From Oscillospiraceae bacterium (lineage in GTDB: Bacteria > Bacillota > Clostridia > Oscillospirales > Ruminococcaceae), in assembly GCA_031284525.1 (NCBI GenBank), contig JAISZR010000003.1:62001-126000 (forward strand): 64,000 bases of DNA, read 5' to 3'. Each line of letters opens with the position of its first letter. Positions within the stretch are counted from its first letter, which is position 1. The translations under genes and the position numbers were made by a program. Below are positions 49,322 to 61,768 of the stretch, one piece after another. The notes under the pieces are model-generated. The model did no database searches, had not been told where the DNA came from, and saw nothing but the letters and a program-made list of their open reading frames with translations.

Positions 49322-50257
49322 ATGGGATTTTTCGGAAAGCTCACTGGGAGCCTGCGCAAAACAAGAGAAACCTTCGTCAAGGGCGTTGACAGCGTGTTTC
49401 GCGTTGACCAAGTGAATGAAGAACTCTTTGAACGGCTGGAAGAGACACTCATTTTGAGTGATGTTGGAATGCATGGGGCGGCGGAAATTTGCAAGAGGCT
49501 CCGAGGTGCGGCGAAAAAGTTAAGGGTAAGTAGTTCTGCGGAACTCAAAAAGGAATTCGTGAACGTTATTTGTGAGATGCTTGCGCCGGAAAGTAAAGAG
49601 GGCGAAAGTTCCGGGGCGGGGCAGGAAGTGGCGGTAAAGATAGCTCCCAAAAAGGTTATTCTTGTTGTTGGTGTTAATGGCGTTGGCAAGACGACTACAG
49701 TTGGTAAGTTGGCTTTTTTTTTAAAGAACCAGGGCGAAAGAGTTTCTGTTGCGGCGGCGGACACGTTCCGGGATGCGGCTGCTGCTCAGCTTGCGATTTG
49801 GGTTGAGCGCGCCGGTGTAAGGTTTGTTAAAAATCAAGCTACTGGTGATCCTGGTGCCGTTGTGTTTGATGCGATAAAAGATGCAAAAGAGCAGGAGATA
49901 GACGTTTTGATATGTGATACTGCGGGGCGGCTGCATAACAAAAAGAATCTGATGGCTGAGCTTCACAAGATTGGGAGCATAATTGAACGGAATTGTCCAA
50001 ATGCGGTCAAAGAGGTTTTTTTAGTTTTGGATGCAACAACTGGACAAACTGCCATTTCGCAGGCGCGAGAATTCAAAAGCGTGGTTGATGTAACCGGCAT
50101 TGTTTTGACCAAGTTGGATGGAACTTCAAAAGGCGGGGTTGTACTTGGTGTTAGATCTGAACTTGACGTTCCAATCAGGTTCGTTGGGCTTGGAGAAAAC
50201 CTTGAAGATCTTTTGGTGTTTGATCCACGGGAGTTTGCAGCGGCACTGTTTGGGTGA
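49322..50257 (+). CDS. ftsY: Signal recognition particle receptor FtsY
   Basis: Membrane-associated GTPase that docks SRP-ribosome complexes at the translocon. The N and G domains carry VVGVNGVGKTTTVGKLA (G1), AADTFRDAAAAQL, DTAGRLHNK (G3), LTKLDGTSKGG (G4) and GLGENLEDL. It has 311 residues, lacking the long acidic N-terminal A domain of E. coli FtsY, as is usual in Gram-positives. Confidence 0.96.
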   Translation: MGFFGKLTGSLRKTRETFVKGVDSVFRVDQVNEELFERLEETLILSDVGMHGAAEICKRLRGAAKKLRVSSSAELKKEFVNVICEMLAPESKEGESSGAGQEVAVKIAPKKVILVVGVNGVGKTTTVGKLAFFLKNQGERVSVAAADTFRDAAAAQLAIWVERAGVRFVKNQATGDPGAVVFDAIKDAKEQEIDVLICDTAGRLHNKKNLMAELHKIGSIIERNCPNAVKEVFLVLDATTGQTAISQAREFKSVVDVTGIVLTKLDGTSKGGVVLGVRSELDVPIRFVGLGENLEDLLVFDPREFAAALFG

Positions 50258-50289
50258 TATGTTGTTAATTTAAAGTGGGGAAGATAGCT

Positions 50290-50909
50290 TTGGAAATTGT
50301 TGCTGCAACGAATAACAAGGGGAAAATGGCTGAATTTGAGAGGATTTTGCAGCCGTTGGGATTCAAAATCTTGACTCTCGACGCGTTGGGATTTGACGGT
50401 GACATTGAAGAAACTGGGCAAACTTTTGAAGAAAACGCGTTTATAAAAGCTTTTGAGGTCGCCGAGCGTTTTAAAAAACCGGGGCTTGCAGATGATTCTG
50501 GACTTTGCGTCGATGCTTTGAATGGCGAACCTGGGATCCATTCTGCGAGGTTTGGTGGTGCTATCAGCAACGCCCAGCGGCCTGAAAAGCTTCTTTCTTT
50601 GATGGAGGATGTCCCTGACGAGAGAAGAACGGCTAGGTTTGTGTGTGTGTTGTGCTTTATTGACAGGCCCGACGAAATTTCGAGCTTTGAGCAGGCGAAA
50701 AAATCTGGGAAGGCATTGTTTGTTCGTGCTGAACGGCCGGGAATTGTGGAGCGTTCTGGCAAGGGGATAAATGGGTTTGGATTTGACCCGATTTTTTCGG
50801 TTTGTGGAAAAACCATTGCGGAGATGACGCCACATGAAAAGGATGCAGTCAGTGCTAGAGGAGCGGCAATAAGAGACTTTGCTTTAAAGATGCGTGAGCT
50901 TGGCAAGTT

Positions 50910-50919
<10 letters not shown>
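50290..50919 (+). CDS. rdgB: dITP/XTP pyrophosphatase (RdgB/HAM1 family)
   Basis: Hydrolyses non-canonical purine triphosphates to keep them out of DNA. The family motifs are VAATNNKGKMAEF at the N-terminus, the GLADDSGLCVDAL acidic site, and GFGFDPIFS near the C-terminus. The TTG at 50290 is preferred because GGGGAAG lies about 7 nt upstream and the product then starts at the conserved strand. The last 10 nt overlap rsmA. Confidence 0.94.
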
Positions 50920-53368
<2,449 letters not shown>

Positions 53369-53442
53369 TAAGGCGGGAGTCTGCGTTAGATTCAAAGAAA
53401 CGGCTTGGGTAAATTTATGTGAGGGTGTGAGGGAATGTCGCG

Positions 53443-55251
53443 ATGAGCTATGGAAAAGAGAAGATCAGAAACTTTTCGATAATTGCACATATAGATCACG
53501 GGAAATCAACGCTTGCGGACAGAATTTTGGAACTGACATCGTCTGTTTCGGTGCGCGAGATGGAATCTCAGATCCTTGATAATATGGATATAGAGCGTGA
53601 GCGTGGGATCACGATAAAAGCAAGAGCTGTTAGCTTGAATTACTTAGCTACCAGCGGTGAAGAATACACGCTGAATTTAATTGATACCCCGGGCCACGTG
53701 GATTTTAACTACGAGGTTTCGCGAGCGCTTATGGCATGTGAAGGGGCGATTTTGGTTGTTGATGCCTCACAGGGGATTCAGGCCCAAACTCTGGCGAATA
53801 CTTATTTGGCGTTGGAAAGCGGCTTGGAAATTATCCCGGTTTTAAACAAGATCGACCTTGCCTCCGCTGATCCAGAGAGAGTGCTTAAAGAAATTGAGGA
53901 TGTTTTGCTTATCTCGACCGAGGGAGCACCACTGATTTCTGCAAAATCTGGCCTCAACGTTGAATCAGTCTTGCAGCGCATTATCGAAACAATTCCTTGC
54001 CCCAAGGGAGATGAAAATGCGCCACTCAAAGCGCTAATTTTCGATTCGGTTTATGATGCTTACAAAGGTGTTATTGTTTATGTGCGGATTATGGAGGGTT
54101 TTGTTAGGTCTGGGATGACAATCAAAATGATGGCAACAGGGGCGGTTTTTGAGGTTGTTGAAGTCGGAATTATGATGCCGACAAAATTGAAGCAGAAGGA
54201 TCAACTCTTTGCCGGCGAAGTGGGATATATGGCGGCTGGCATCAAAAATGTCAAGGATACGAGTGTGGGTGACACCGTGACAACACTGAAAAATGGCGCG
54301 ACTGTGGCGTTGCCAGGTTACAAAAAAGTCGTTCCCATGGTCTTTTGTGGCGTTTATCCCGCTGACGGCTCAAAGTATTTGGACCTTAAGGAATCGCTCG
54401 AAAAGCTGCAATTAAACGACGCTTCTCTTAGCTTTGTGCCAGAGACTTCGAATGCCCTTGGGTTTGGTTTTCGGTGTGGGTTTTTGGGGCTCCTTCACAT
54501 GGAAGTTATTCAAGAGCGGCTCGAACGAGAATATGACATGGATCTGATTACAACCGCACCCAGCGTTGTTTATAAGCTTGTGACCAAGACGAACGATGAA
54601 ATGTATATAGACAATCCTGCGCAGTACCCCGACCCAAGTGTGATTTTGCAGGCCTTTGAACCGGTTATTAATGCAACAATTTTCACTCCCAACCAATTTG
54701 TTGGTAATGTCATGAAACTCTGTCAAGAAAGGAGAGGAACCTATAAAAATACGGTGTATCTGGATGCCAGCCGGGTTGAATTGAGGTATGTTTTGCCACT
54801 AAACGAGGTAATTTATGATTTCTTTGATGCGCTTAAATCTAAAACTAAGGGCTATGCGTCTTTTGACTATGAACTTTCTGGGTATTTACCTTCAAGTCTT
54901 GTCAAACTTGATATCTTATTAAACGGCGAGGTAGTTGATGCTTTTTCTTTTATTGTGCACGCTGGCGGCGCGGTTTCTCGTGGTAGAAAGATGGTCGAAA
55001 GGCTTAAGGAGTGCATTCCTAGGCAGATGTTTGAGGTACCAGTTCAAGCGGCGATTGGCGGGAAGATTATCGCGCGTGAAACCATAAAAGCTTTACGCAA
55101 GGATGTGCTTGCAAAATGTTATGGTGGGGACATTTCTAGGAAAAAGAAGTTGCTTGAAAAACAGAAAGAGGGAAAGAAAAAAATGCGTCGATTGGGAAGC
55201 GTTGAAGTGCCGCAGCAGGCGTTTATGTCGGTGCTCAGGTTGGACGATTGA
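53443..55251 (+). CDS. lepA: Elongation factor 4 (LepA)
   Basis: Ribosome-associated GTPase related to EF-G, linked to translation initiation or back-translocation. It has G1 [10 protein letters not shown]3 DTPGHVDF, G4 NKIDLA, EF-G-like domains and the LepA-specific C-terminal domain ([25 protein letters not shown] region). It has 602 residues. The ATG has GAGGGA upstream. Confidence 0.97.
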   Translation: MSYGKEKIRNFSIIAHIDHGKSTLADRILELTSSVSVREMESQILDNMDIERERGITIKARAVSLNYLATSGEEYTLNLIDTPGHVDFNYEVSRALMACEGAILVVDASQGIQAQTLANTYLALESGLEIIPVLNKIDLASADPERVLKEIEDVLLISTEGAPLISAKSGLNVESVLQRIIETIPCPKGDENAPLKALIFDSVYDAYKGVIVYVRIMEGFVRSGMTIKMMATGAVFEVVEVGIMMPTKLKQKDQLFAGEVGYMAAGIKNVKDTSVGDTVTTLKNGATVALPGYKKVVPMVFCGVYPADGSKYLDLKESLEKLQLNDASLSFVPETSNALGFGFRCGFLGLLHMEVIQERLEREYDMDLITTAPSVVYKLVTKTNDEMYIDNPAQYPDPSVILQAFEPVINATIFTPNQFVGNVMKLCQERRGTYKNTVYLDASRVELRYVLPLNEVIYDFFDALKSKTKGYASFDYELSGYLPSSLVKLDILLNGEVVDAFSFIVHAGGAVSRGRKMVERLKECIPRQMFEVPVQAAIGGKIIARETIKALRKDVLAKCYGGDISRKKKLLEKQKEGKKKMRRLGSVEVPQQAFMSVLRLDD

Positions 55252-55358
55252 TTTTTCCCTTTGGGGTTGTGTTTGTGATTACCTGGATTTGGCAGCTGGT
55301 AGACCCAAAATTGGTAACTCTTAGCCAGAAAAATTGTAAAACTTTTCGTGGTGGTGTG

Positions 55359-55387
55359 TTGACATTTGCGAACAAAAAAGAGATAAT
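55359..55387 (+). promoter_or_regulatory. SigA-type promoter of the sepF operon
   Basis: TTGACA (55359-55364), 17-nt spacer, GATAAT (55382-55387), 64 nt before sepF. Confidence 0.85.
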
Positions 55388-55451
55388 AGTACACGGGGGC
55401 TTGGTGTGTTAGGTGTTTGTTGCCGAAAATTTGCAGACGGGGGTTTGGTGT

Positions 55452-55874
55452 ATGGGTTTCATTGACAAAATTAAGCGCATGATGGGGTTTGATCCTGATG
55501 ATTACGAAAATGAGGATATAGGGTTTATTAGCAAGGCAGATCAAGGGAAGGATATAAAGCCAGAAGCTCAAAAAGTTTTGAGTGTGAATTCTACAACTCA
55601 GCTGCAAGTTGTTTTGGTCAAGCCAGAAAAATATGAGGATGCGGGTGAAATAGCCAATAATCTTAACGCTAGGCACACCGTTGTTTTGAATTTGGAATCG
55701 GCAAACAAAGACATATCGCGGCGCTTGCTTGATTTTTTGAGTGGTGTCGCGTATGCAAACGATGGGCAAATTAAAAGAGTTGCAAACAGTACCTATATAA
55801 TAACACCGTATAATGTGGATATTATGGGTAGTTTGTTGGATGAGATAGGGGGAACTGAAGATTTCTTCAAATGA
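55452..55874 (+). CDS. sepF: Cell division protein SepF
   Basis: Membrane-binding partner of FtsZ that tethers the Z-ring. The N-terminal amphipathic helix (MGFIDKIKRMMGFD) is followed by a flexible linker and the C-terminal SepF fold with RHTVVLNLESANKDISRRLLDFLSG and YIITPYNVDI. It has 140 residues. divIVA follows 16 nt later, as in many Firmicutes and Actinobacteria; yggS, ylmG and ylmH are not between them. Confidence 0.93.
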   Translation: MGFIDKIKRMMGFDPDDYENEDIGFISKADQGKDIKPEAQKVLSVNSTTQLQVVLVKPEKYEDAGEIANNLNARHTVVLNLESANKDISRRLLDFLSGVAYANDGQIKRVANSTYIITPYNVDIMGSLLDEIGGTEDFFK

Positions 55875-55890
55875 AAAGGAGGCGTTGCTT

Positions 55891-56655
55891 GTGTTACAGC
55901 GTTCAAATATAGTAAATAAAAAGTTTGAGAGATCTGCGATGTTTGGGTATAAGGTGGAAGATGTGGATGCGTTTTTTACGCAGGTTGCAGATGAATACCA
56001 AAGACTTTGTGAAGAGAATGAGATATTAGAGCAAAAGATTAATACATTGGCGAACAAGGTGGAAGAATATAGGAACGATGAAAACAGTCTGCGAAGCATA
56101 TTGATTGAAGCTAAAAGGCTTGGGGACAGTATCATCGTTAAGGCCAAAGAACAGGCGGAAATGATCGTTAAAGAAGCAAAAGTGGCCGCAGAAAACGTCA
56201 TTACGCGTGCGAATGGTCAAATATCAAGGGAGCAAAACACTCTGTTGCAATTGCAAAAGGAGGTAAGTAGTTTCAAAAGTAAGGTTAAAGCGCTTTATAA
56301 TACGCACTTGAACATGCTCAGCAGTTTGCCGGATGTTTCGGGAGAAGTTGGAGAGGTTGATTTGCGGTTGAATGCTGGTGAATTTTCTGCGGGTAGTGTG
56401 GGTGTTTCGGGGGATGTCTCGGAGCAAATGGAAAGGCCGGGTGATGATGAGCCCGTGACTAGGCGACTAAACCTTGGAGAAGGGGCTGCGAACTTGAGTG
56501 GTGACGAAGCTGTGAAAAAGCGTTTTATTGATGTGAACACGAACGAGAATGGGGATCTTGTTTCAAAATATGGGATCTTGAAGTTTGGGGAGAAGCACCG
56601 GCTGACATCTGATGATAAGTTATCACCCAAAAAGAAAGCGTTTTTCAAAAAATAG
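55891..56655 (+). CDS. divIVA: DivIVA-domain protein
   Basis: Coiled-coil scaffold that recognises curved membrane at septa and poles. The N-terminal DivIVA motif (FERSAMFGYKVEDVDAFF) is followed by a coiled coil of about 110 residues and a non-conserved acidic and glycine-rich tail. The GTG at 55891 lies 8 nt after AAAGGAGG; a TTG at 55885 is too close to that site. It has 254 residues. It is probably cotranscribed with sepF and lspA. Confidence 0.9.
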   Translation: MLQRSNIVNKKFERSAMFGYKVEDVDAFFTQVADEYQRLCEENEILEQKINTLANKVEEYRNDENSLRSILIEAKRLGDSIIVKAKEQAEMIVKEAKVAAENVITRANGQISREQNTLLQLQKEVSSFKSKVKALYNTHLNMLSSLPDVSGEVGEVDLRLNAGEFSAGSVGVSGDVSEQMERPGDDEPVTRRLNLGEGAANLSGDEAVKKRFIDVNTNENGDLVSKYGILKFGEKHRLTSDDKLSPKKKAFFKK

Positions 56656-56656
56656 G

Positions 56657-57139
56657 ATGGGACGGGTGAGAGAGAAGAGGGGATTTATTTCGATTGCTGC
56701 CAATCTTGTTGTGTTGCTTGTGTTTATTGCTGATCAGGTTATCAAACATTTGATCTTGAAATATGTTGGCAGTTTAGGGCATCTTCGGATCTGTGGCGGA
56801 TTCGTAGATTTTTCTGTTGTCAAAAACACGGGAATGGGATTTGGAATACTTGGCAACCACCAGTTGGTGGTGGTGGTTCTGGTTTCGATTTTGGCTCCCG
56901 CGGGGTTGCTTGCCATGAATTTTGTGCGATCGCTGACTCCGGGAGAGCGCATCAGTGCGGCACTGATTGTTGGTGGTGCCTTTGGGAATCTTGCGGATAG
57001 AATTTGCCGCGGTGCTGTTGTGGATTATGTTGGCATAAACTTTTTTAGGTTTTCACCCTTCAATTTCGCGGATGTTTGCATCTGTTTGGGCTGTTTTTTG
57101 CTTTTGTTTTCGGTTCTTGCGGGGGGAAGGAAAGTTTAG
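56657..57139 (+). CDS. lspA: Lipoprotein signal peptidase
   Basis: Membrane aspartyl protease that cleaves prolipoproteins. It has four hydrophobic segments, the motif VVKNTGMGFGI, the first catalytic aspartate in GNLADR and the second in VVDYVG. It has about 160 residues. The start lies one base after the divIVA stop; a GTG 12 nt downstream is an alternative. It is also informative that lipoproteins should exist in this organism. Confidence 0.93.
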   Translation: MGRVREKRGFISIAANLVVLLVFIADQVIKHLILKYVGSLGHLRICGGFVDFSVVKNTGMGFGILGNHQLVVVVLVSILAPAGLLAMNFVRSLTPGERISAALIVGGAFGNLADRICRGAVVDYVGINFFRFSPFNFADVCICLGCFLLLFSVLAGGRKV

Positions 57140-57149
57140 GAGATGAATT

Positions 57150-58268
57150 TTGTTGCATAAAGTTCAGGATATATATGAATTCATAGATTCTTTTGCACCG
57201 TTCGGCAGCGCTTTGAATTTTGATAATGTTGGGTTGTTAGTGGGTGATATGCAAAAAGAAGTGAGTTCGGTTTTGCTCGCTCTTGACCTCAACAAGGCGG
57301 TGCTGAAAGAAGCTATAGATTCAGAAGTGTCCCTTATCATATGTCATCACCCGATTATATGGGAACCGCTCAGGCGAGTTGAAGGTGAAGGGCTTATCGG
57401 AGAATTGCTAAGGCATAACATAAGTGTTATTGCGGCGCACACCAATCTTGATATCGCTCCCGGTGGTGTCAATACCTGCCTAGCGGATGTGTTGTGTCTT
57501 GTTGATAAACGAGGTCTTAAGGTTGAATTGGCAAAACCATCTTATACTGTTAGCGTTTATGTTCCAACTGAGCATGCTTCATCTTTGAAACGTGCTATGG
57601 TTGCCGCCGGAGCTGGGGAGCTTGGAAATTACGGAGCTTGTTCGTTTACTAGTGGTGGTGTGGGATCCTTTGTTCCGCTTGCAAAAGCAGCCCCTTATGT
57701 CGGGGAGTTAGGTGTTGAAACCTCTGTTAATGAGACGAAGCTGGAGATGTTTTGTAAGCGCCGTGCTCTTTCCTCTGTGATTGCTGCCATAAAGAGTGTG
57801 CACCCTTATGAAGAGCCGGCTTTTAATGTTTTTGAAAACCATGGGGTTAATGAAGAGTTGTCGCTTGGTGTTGTTGGTGATTTGGAAGAGTCGATGCGTG
57901 CAGATGTGTTTTTAAAACATGTCACAAGGAGTTTGCAAATTGCTGGGTGCCGCTACTTTTTGCCGGATGGAGGCGTCTTCAAAAGAGTTGCTTGCTGTGG
58001 TGGTTCTGGTTCGAACCTTTTGGAAGATGCCGTGAGGGCTGGTGCCGATGTTTTTGTGACCGGAGATGTTGGGCACAACGTTTGGTACGAAGCGGAAAGA
58101 TACAACATAGGTTTAGTTGACGCGGGGCACTTTGCAACAGAGAATCCGGTTATTTCACGTTTGAAGAAAAGATTGCAAGAACAATTTAAAGCGATAAAGT
58201 GTAAAGAAGCTGGGGGCAATGTGGCGTTGGAGCGTTTTTTTGCGCCAAAGGAAGGGATAACGGTTTGA
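57150..58268 (+). CDS. Nif3-like dinuclear metal protein (YqfO type)
   Basis: A member of the Nif3/DUF34 family (annotated in places as GTP cyclohydrolase I type 2, without firm support). Metal ligands are visible in ICHHPIIWEPL, AAHTNLDIAPGG and, near the C-terminus, VTGDVGHNVWYEAE and DAGHFATEN. A CutA/PII-like insertion of about 100 residues in the middle gives 372 residues, the YqfO form. The TTG start follows AGGAG. The last four bases overlap tsaD (TTGA), so the two are translationally coupled. Confidence 0.9.
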   Translation: MLHKVQDIYEFIDSFAPFGSALNFDNVGLLVGDMQKEVSSVLLALDLNKAVLKEAIDSEVSLIICHHPIIWEPLRRVEGEGLIGELLRHNISVIAAHTNLDIAPGGVNTCLADVLCLVDKRGLKVELAKPSYTVSVYVPTEHASSLKRAMVAAGAGELGNYGACSFTSGGVGSFVPLAKAAPYVGELGVETSVNETKLEMFCKRRALSSVIAAIKSVHPYEEPAFNVFENHGVNEELSLGVVGDLEESMRADVFLKHVTRSLQIAGCRYFLPDGGVFKRVACCGGSGSNLLEDAVRAGADVFVTGDVGHNVWYEAERYNIGLVDAGHFATENPVISRLKKRLQEQFKAIKCKEAGGNVALERFFAPKEGITV

Positions 58269-59248
58269 GAGTCTTGGGGATTGAAACATCTTGTGACGAA
58301 ACGGCGTGTGCAGTTGTTGTTGATGGTCGAGACGTCATTTCAAATGTTGTTTGTTCTCAGGTTGGCGATCATGCGAAATATGGCGGTGTGTTCCCGGAGC
58401 TTGCTTCTCGGAGGCAGATTGAAGAAATTGTTGCAGTTTATGAAGGTGCATTAGGGCAGGCTAGCTTAGATCTGAAGGATATTGATGTTGTTGCCGTGAC
58501 CTTTGGGCCAGGACTTGTTGGTTCGTTGCTCGTTGGCGTCAATTTTGCAAAAGCGCTTGCTTTTTATTCCGGGATTCCCCTTGTGGCTGTTGATCACATT
58601 AAGGGGCACATAGCTTCGAATTATATCACGCATAGGGATCTTGAGCCTCCGTTTTTATGCCTGACAGTTTCAGGAGGGCACACTCAAATCGTGCATGTCC
58701 TCAGCTATGAAAAGTGTGAAATTATCGGAAGTTCGCGGGATGATGCTGCGGGAGAAGCGTTTGACAAGGTTGGCAGGGCGCTTGGTTTGGGGTATCCTGC
58801 GGGAGTAAAAATTGACCTTTTGGCGAGGGAAGGGGATAGTGAAAGATATAAGTTTCCGCATCCTAAGGTCAAGGGAGCGGAATTTGATTTTAGTTTTTCG
58901 GGTCTTAAGACTGCTGTGATAAACATGTTGCACAATACTAGGCAGTCGGGTGGCGAAGTTAATGTTCAGGATGTGGCTGCCAGTTTCCAGAGCACAGTTG
59001 TCAGCATTTTGTTGGAGCGATTAATTGGTGCTGCTAGGAAATGGGGTTGCTCTAGGTTGTGTTTAGCCGGTGGTGTGAGTGCAAATAGTGAGCTGCGAGA
59101 GCGGGCAAGTTTGGAATGCGCTAATTATGGCTTTGAGTTATTTTATCCTGCCAGTGAATATTGCGGTGACAATGCGGCAATGATCGCGTCGGAAGGCTAT
59201 TATGAGTTTATGCTTGGCAATTTGGCCGGGTTTGATTTGAACCCTTAA
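58265..59248 (+). CDS. tsaD: tRNA N6-threonylcarbamoyladenosine transferase TsaD
   Basis: Catalytic subunit of the complex that forms t6A37 on ANN-decoding tRNAs. The ASKHA-fold protein begins LGIETSCDETACAVV, contains the metal-binding HIKGHIASNY and the GGVSANSELRE motif, and ends near SEYCGDNAAMIA. It has 327 residues. The partners tsaB and tsaE are not in the window. Confidence 0.96.
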   Translation: MRVLGIETSCDETACAVVVDGRDVISNVVCSQVGDHAKYGGVFPELASRRQIEEIVAVYEGALGQASLDLKDIDVVAVTFGPGLVGSLLVGVNFAKALAFYSGIPLVAVDHIKGHIASNYITHRDLEPPFLCLTVSGGHTQIVHVLSYEKCEIIGSSRDDAAGEAFDKVGRALGLGYPAGVKIDLLAREGDSERYKFPHPKVKGAEFDFSFSGLKTAVINMLHNTRQSGGEVNVQDVAASFQSTVVSILLERLIGAARKWGCSRLCLAGGVSANSELRERASLECANYGFELFYPASEYCGDNAAMIASEGYYEFMLGNLAGFDLNP

Positions 59249-59306
59249 CTTTATGGCGGCCTCGTATTTTTTCTGCTGGTTTGTCCTGTGCAAAGACTGA
59301 TTAGGT

Positions 59307-59335
59307 ATTGACGTCGGTTGCGTATATTGCTATAA
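59307..59335 (+). promoter_or_regulatory. SigA-type promoter of the HPr gene
   Basis: TTGACG (59307-59312), 17-nt spacer, TATAAT (59330-59335), 90 nt before the HPr start. Confidence 0.85.
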
Positions 59336-59424
59336 TGTGTTTGTGGTAGTAGTTTTTTGTACAATTTTTCTTGCGAGATTATGTGTTTGGGTTGTAGAAA
59401 AGGACTATTTTGAAGGAGTGTGAA

Positions 59425-59703
59425 TTGTTTTTTATGGTGATTCGGGATGTTAGAGTGAGGAATCAAGTAGGTCTTCATGCTCGTCCGGCAACCTATTTTA
59501 TTCAAAAAGCCAATGAATATAAGAGTGCCATTTGGGTAGAACGTGAAGAAAAGCGTGTCAGTGCAAAAAGTTTGCTTGGTATTCTTTCCCTTGGAATTAT
59601 AGGTGGAGCGACGATTAAGGTGATTGCAGACGGCGTTGATGAAAAGGAGGCGGTGGATGGACTTGTGAAGTTGATAGAAACAGGATTTGTAGAACAGCTC
59701 TGA
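59425..59703 (+). CDS. ptsH: Phosphocarrier protein HPr
   Basis: Carries phosphate from enzyme I to the sugar-specific EIIA proteins, or, in Gram-positives, is phosphorylated on serine by HPr kinase to signal catabolite repression. The active His18 sits in GLHARPA and the regulatory serine, equivalent to Ser46, is Ser49 in KSLLGILSL, so both functions look possible. TTG at 59425 has AAGGAG 6 nt upstream; the ATG at 59434 gives the more canonical N-terminus and is the alternative. The enzyme I gene is not adjacent. The gene may instead be a Crh-like or solitary HPr. Confidence 0.92.
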   Translation: MFFMVIRDVRVRNQVGLHARPATYFIQKANEYKSAIWVEREEKRVSAKSLLGILSLGIIGGATIKVIADGVDEKEAVDGLVKLIETGFVEQL

Positions 59704-59741
59704 GATTTTGGGTTTGTCAGGCCAGATTAGGGAGGAGAATA

Positions 59742-61661
59742 GTGTTGCTAACAGCTAAAAAAAAGAAGAGGGCTTTGGTGTTACTTTCCGCGATGTTTTG
59801 TGCTCTTGCAAGCAGCGTTGTGGTGAGTGTTAGCGCCGTGTATCCAGATACGATATTTGATTATGATGACATTGACGACATTGTTGGGGATTTGGCTCTG
59901 CCGATAACAAAGAAGCTTTGCATAAACTGTCCTGAATCAAGCTCTGCGTCATCGCCTGCGAGTTCCTATTTTATTTCAGGGACTGCTAATCCGAAAAAAA
60001 AACTTTATATGAATGGTGTTGAAGTTAAGAATAGGGCTAAGAATGGTTGCTTCGGCGTTTTTGTTGAGAATCTCGCGTCTGGTAAAAATGTTTTTGTGTT
60101 TAGGCAGGGGAAAGTTGAAAAAACTGTAAACTTATATTATGGGGTGGCTGTTCCTGCTAGCAAGGTTATAAAAAACGAAGAGGCAGAGGTTAATGGAGAC
60201 CCTAGTGTCCTCAAAAACCAAGGTGCTGGCAAGAGCGCTTGGCCGAGCGCCGATGTGCTAGTTCGCGAAAAGGAAATAAATGTTTCTTGTACTGCTCCCG
60301 CCGGTGCGGATGTTACAGCTGAAGTAGCCGGGGAGAAGGTTGATCTCGTGGGGAACGGCAATTCTTTTTCGGCAACTGTTGATGTGAGCGATTACATTGG
60401 GTCGAGACGTCGCAGGTCTTTGGGTAACGTCAAATACAAAATCGTTTCGGGCGAGAAGGTTGAAGAAATAAAGTCGGTTGGTCGGGTTCTTTATGCAGAT
60501 CCGTCAGTTGAGAAGGTGGTTGCAAGGGTAAAATCGGTTCTCGGTAGTGTATTGAAAGATCACCCCGGGGATTATGATCTCTTAGCGCGCCTGAAAGCCG
60601 GGTCTGAGTTTGTTGTGGATGTCTCGCCTTCTGGCTATTCCAGTGATGGTGATGTCATGCCCGCTGGCGCGCGGTATACAAAATTGGCAAGCGGTGGGTA
60701 TATCCGGAGTGAGGATGTTGAGTTGCTTTCGGGAAAACCCAAAGAGGGGAAGTGCACGGGGTTTAGCTTTAAAGTTGGGACAAAAACTGAAAAGCTAGTT
60801 ATTAAGTCCAACCGTAAGTCTGCGTTTTTAGCCAAGCTAGATCTTGAAAATGGCGAATTTAAGATCACTTTTGAAAATACGCAATCGAAGACTAACGTTG
60901 GGGACGGGCTTCTTCGAAAGAGTAAGCTTGTTGAAAGTTTGAAAATAACAAATGATGAGGGTGGTAAGACAAGTACTTTTCTCTTTAAGTTAAAGAATGT
61001 TAAAAACTTTTGGGGCTTTAATGTTGAATATACCAAAAACAACGAGATTGTAATCTTTTTCAAGAAAAAGCCCAAGCTTACCGGTGGCGAGAGGCCGTTT
61101 GAAAATTTAACAATAACTCTCGATCCGGGTCATGGCGCGAATGATCCAGGGGCTGTGGAAACCCCGGATGTTCACAAAGAAAAACACATAAACCTTGCGA
61201 CGGCAAAGGTTGTCAGGAATAGGCTGGAAGCGATGGGTGCCAAGGTAATCATGACCAGGGATGACAAAGACGAAGAGATCGATGGCAAGGTTAGCTGGGA
61301 CACTAGGTTTGCGGAATCCGAGAAGAAAAAACCAGATTTTTATATTTCTTTGCATGCAAATTCGAGTAGTCCTGATAAAGACTATAACAAAGTCAATGGT
61401 CTTGAGGTTTATTATCACTTCCCGCAATCACGGGCTTTTGCCGAACTGCTTGGTGAAAATACGACAAAATACGGCAAAAAGAAGTTGCGGAAAGTTGAAA
61501 GTGCGACCTATGGGATTGTGCTTTCCACGTATTCGCCGGCTGTTCTCCTTGAAATGGGCTTTTTGCCGTGCCCTAAAGAATATGAAAAGATGTGTAGCAA
61601 ATCGGGAATGTTTGATATTGCCAACGCGATTGCAGATTCAATTTATACATTTTTGGAGTGA
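59742..61661 (+). CDS. Exported N-acetylmuramoyl-L-alanine amidase (Amidase_3)
   Basis: Peptidoglycan hydrolase that cuts between muramic acid and the peptide stem. The N-terminal Lys-rich head and hydrophobic core (ALVLLSAMFCALASS) form a signal peptide. About 420 residues of repeat-like beta-rich sequence follow, with a weak SH3-like segment near 285-325 and a probable AMIN-like domain. The catalytic domain (about 455-639) has DPGHG at 461-465 with zinc ligands His464, Glu480 and His538, and catalytic Glu604 in LLEMGFL. The GTG follows GGGAGGAG. A polysaccharide deacetylase lies downstream, suggesting wall remodelling. Confidence 0.92.
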   Translation: MLLTAKKKKRALVLLSAMFCALASSVVVSVSAVYPDTIFDYDDIDDIVGDLALPITKKLCINCPESSSASSPASSYFISGTANPKKKLYMNGVEVKNRAKNGCFGVFVENLASGKNVFVFRQGKVEKTVNLYYGVAVPASKVIKNEEAEVNGDPSVLKNQGAGKSAWPSADVLVREKEINVSCTAPAGADVTAEVAGEKVDLVGNGNSFSATVDVSDYIGSRRRRSLGNVKYKIVSGEKVEEIKSVGRVLYADPSVEKVVARVKSVLGSVLKDHPGDYDLLARLKAGSEFVVDVSPSGYSSDGDVMPAGARYTKLASGGYIRSEDVELLSGKPKEGKCTGFSFKVGTKTEKLVIKSNRKSAFLAKLDLENGEFKITFENTQSKTNVGDGLLRKSKLVESLKITNDEGGKTSTFLFKLKNVKNFWGFNVEYTKNNEIVIFFKKKPKLTGGERPFENLTITLDPGHGANDPGAVETPDVHKEKHINLATAKVVRNRLEAMGAKVIMTRDDKDEEIDGKVSWDTRFAESEKKKPDFYISLHANSSSPDKDYNKVNGLEVYYHFPQSRAFAELLGENTTKYGKKKLRKVESATYGIVLSTYSPAVLLEMGFLPCPKEYEKMCSKSGMFDIANAIADSIYTFLE

Positions 61662-61768
61662 AGCCTTCTAGCGGCTGGGTGGCTTTTTAACAGTGAGTAA
61701 CAGCTTTTGGGGGATTTTTGATTGGTGTGACGGGTCTTGTGTTAGCTGTAATGAGGGGGAATGGATAG

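Noticed and set aside
59410..59424. Upstream TTG start for HPr
   Set aside because: The ribosome site AAGGAG lies inside these codons, so initiation must be downstream.
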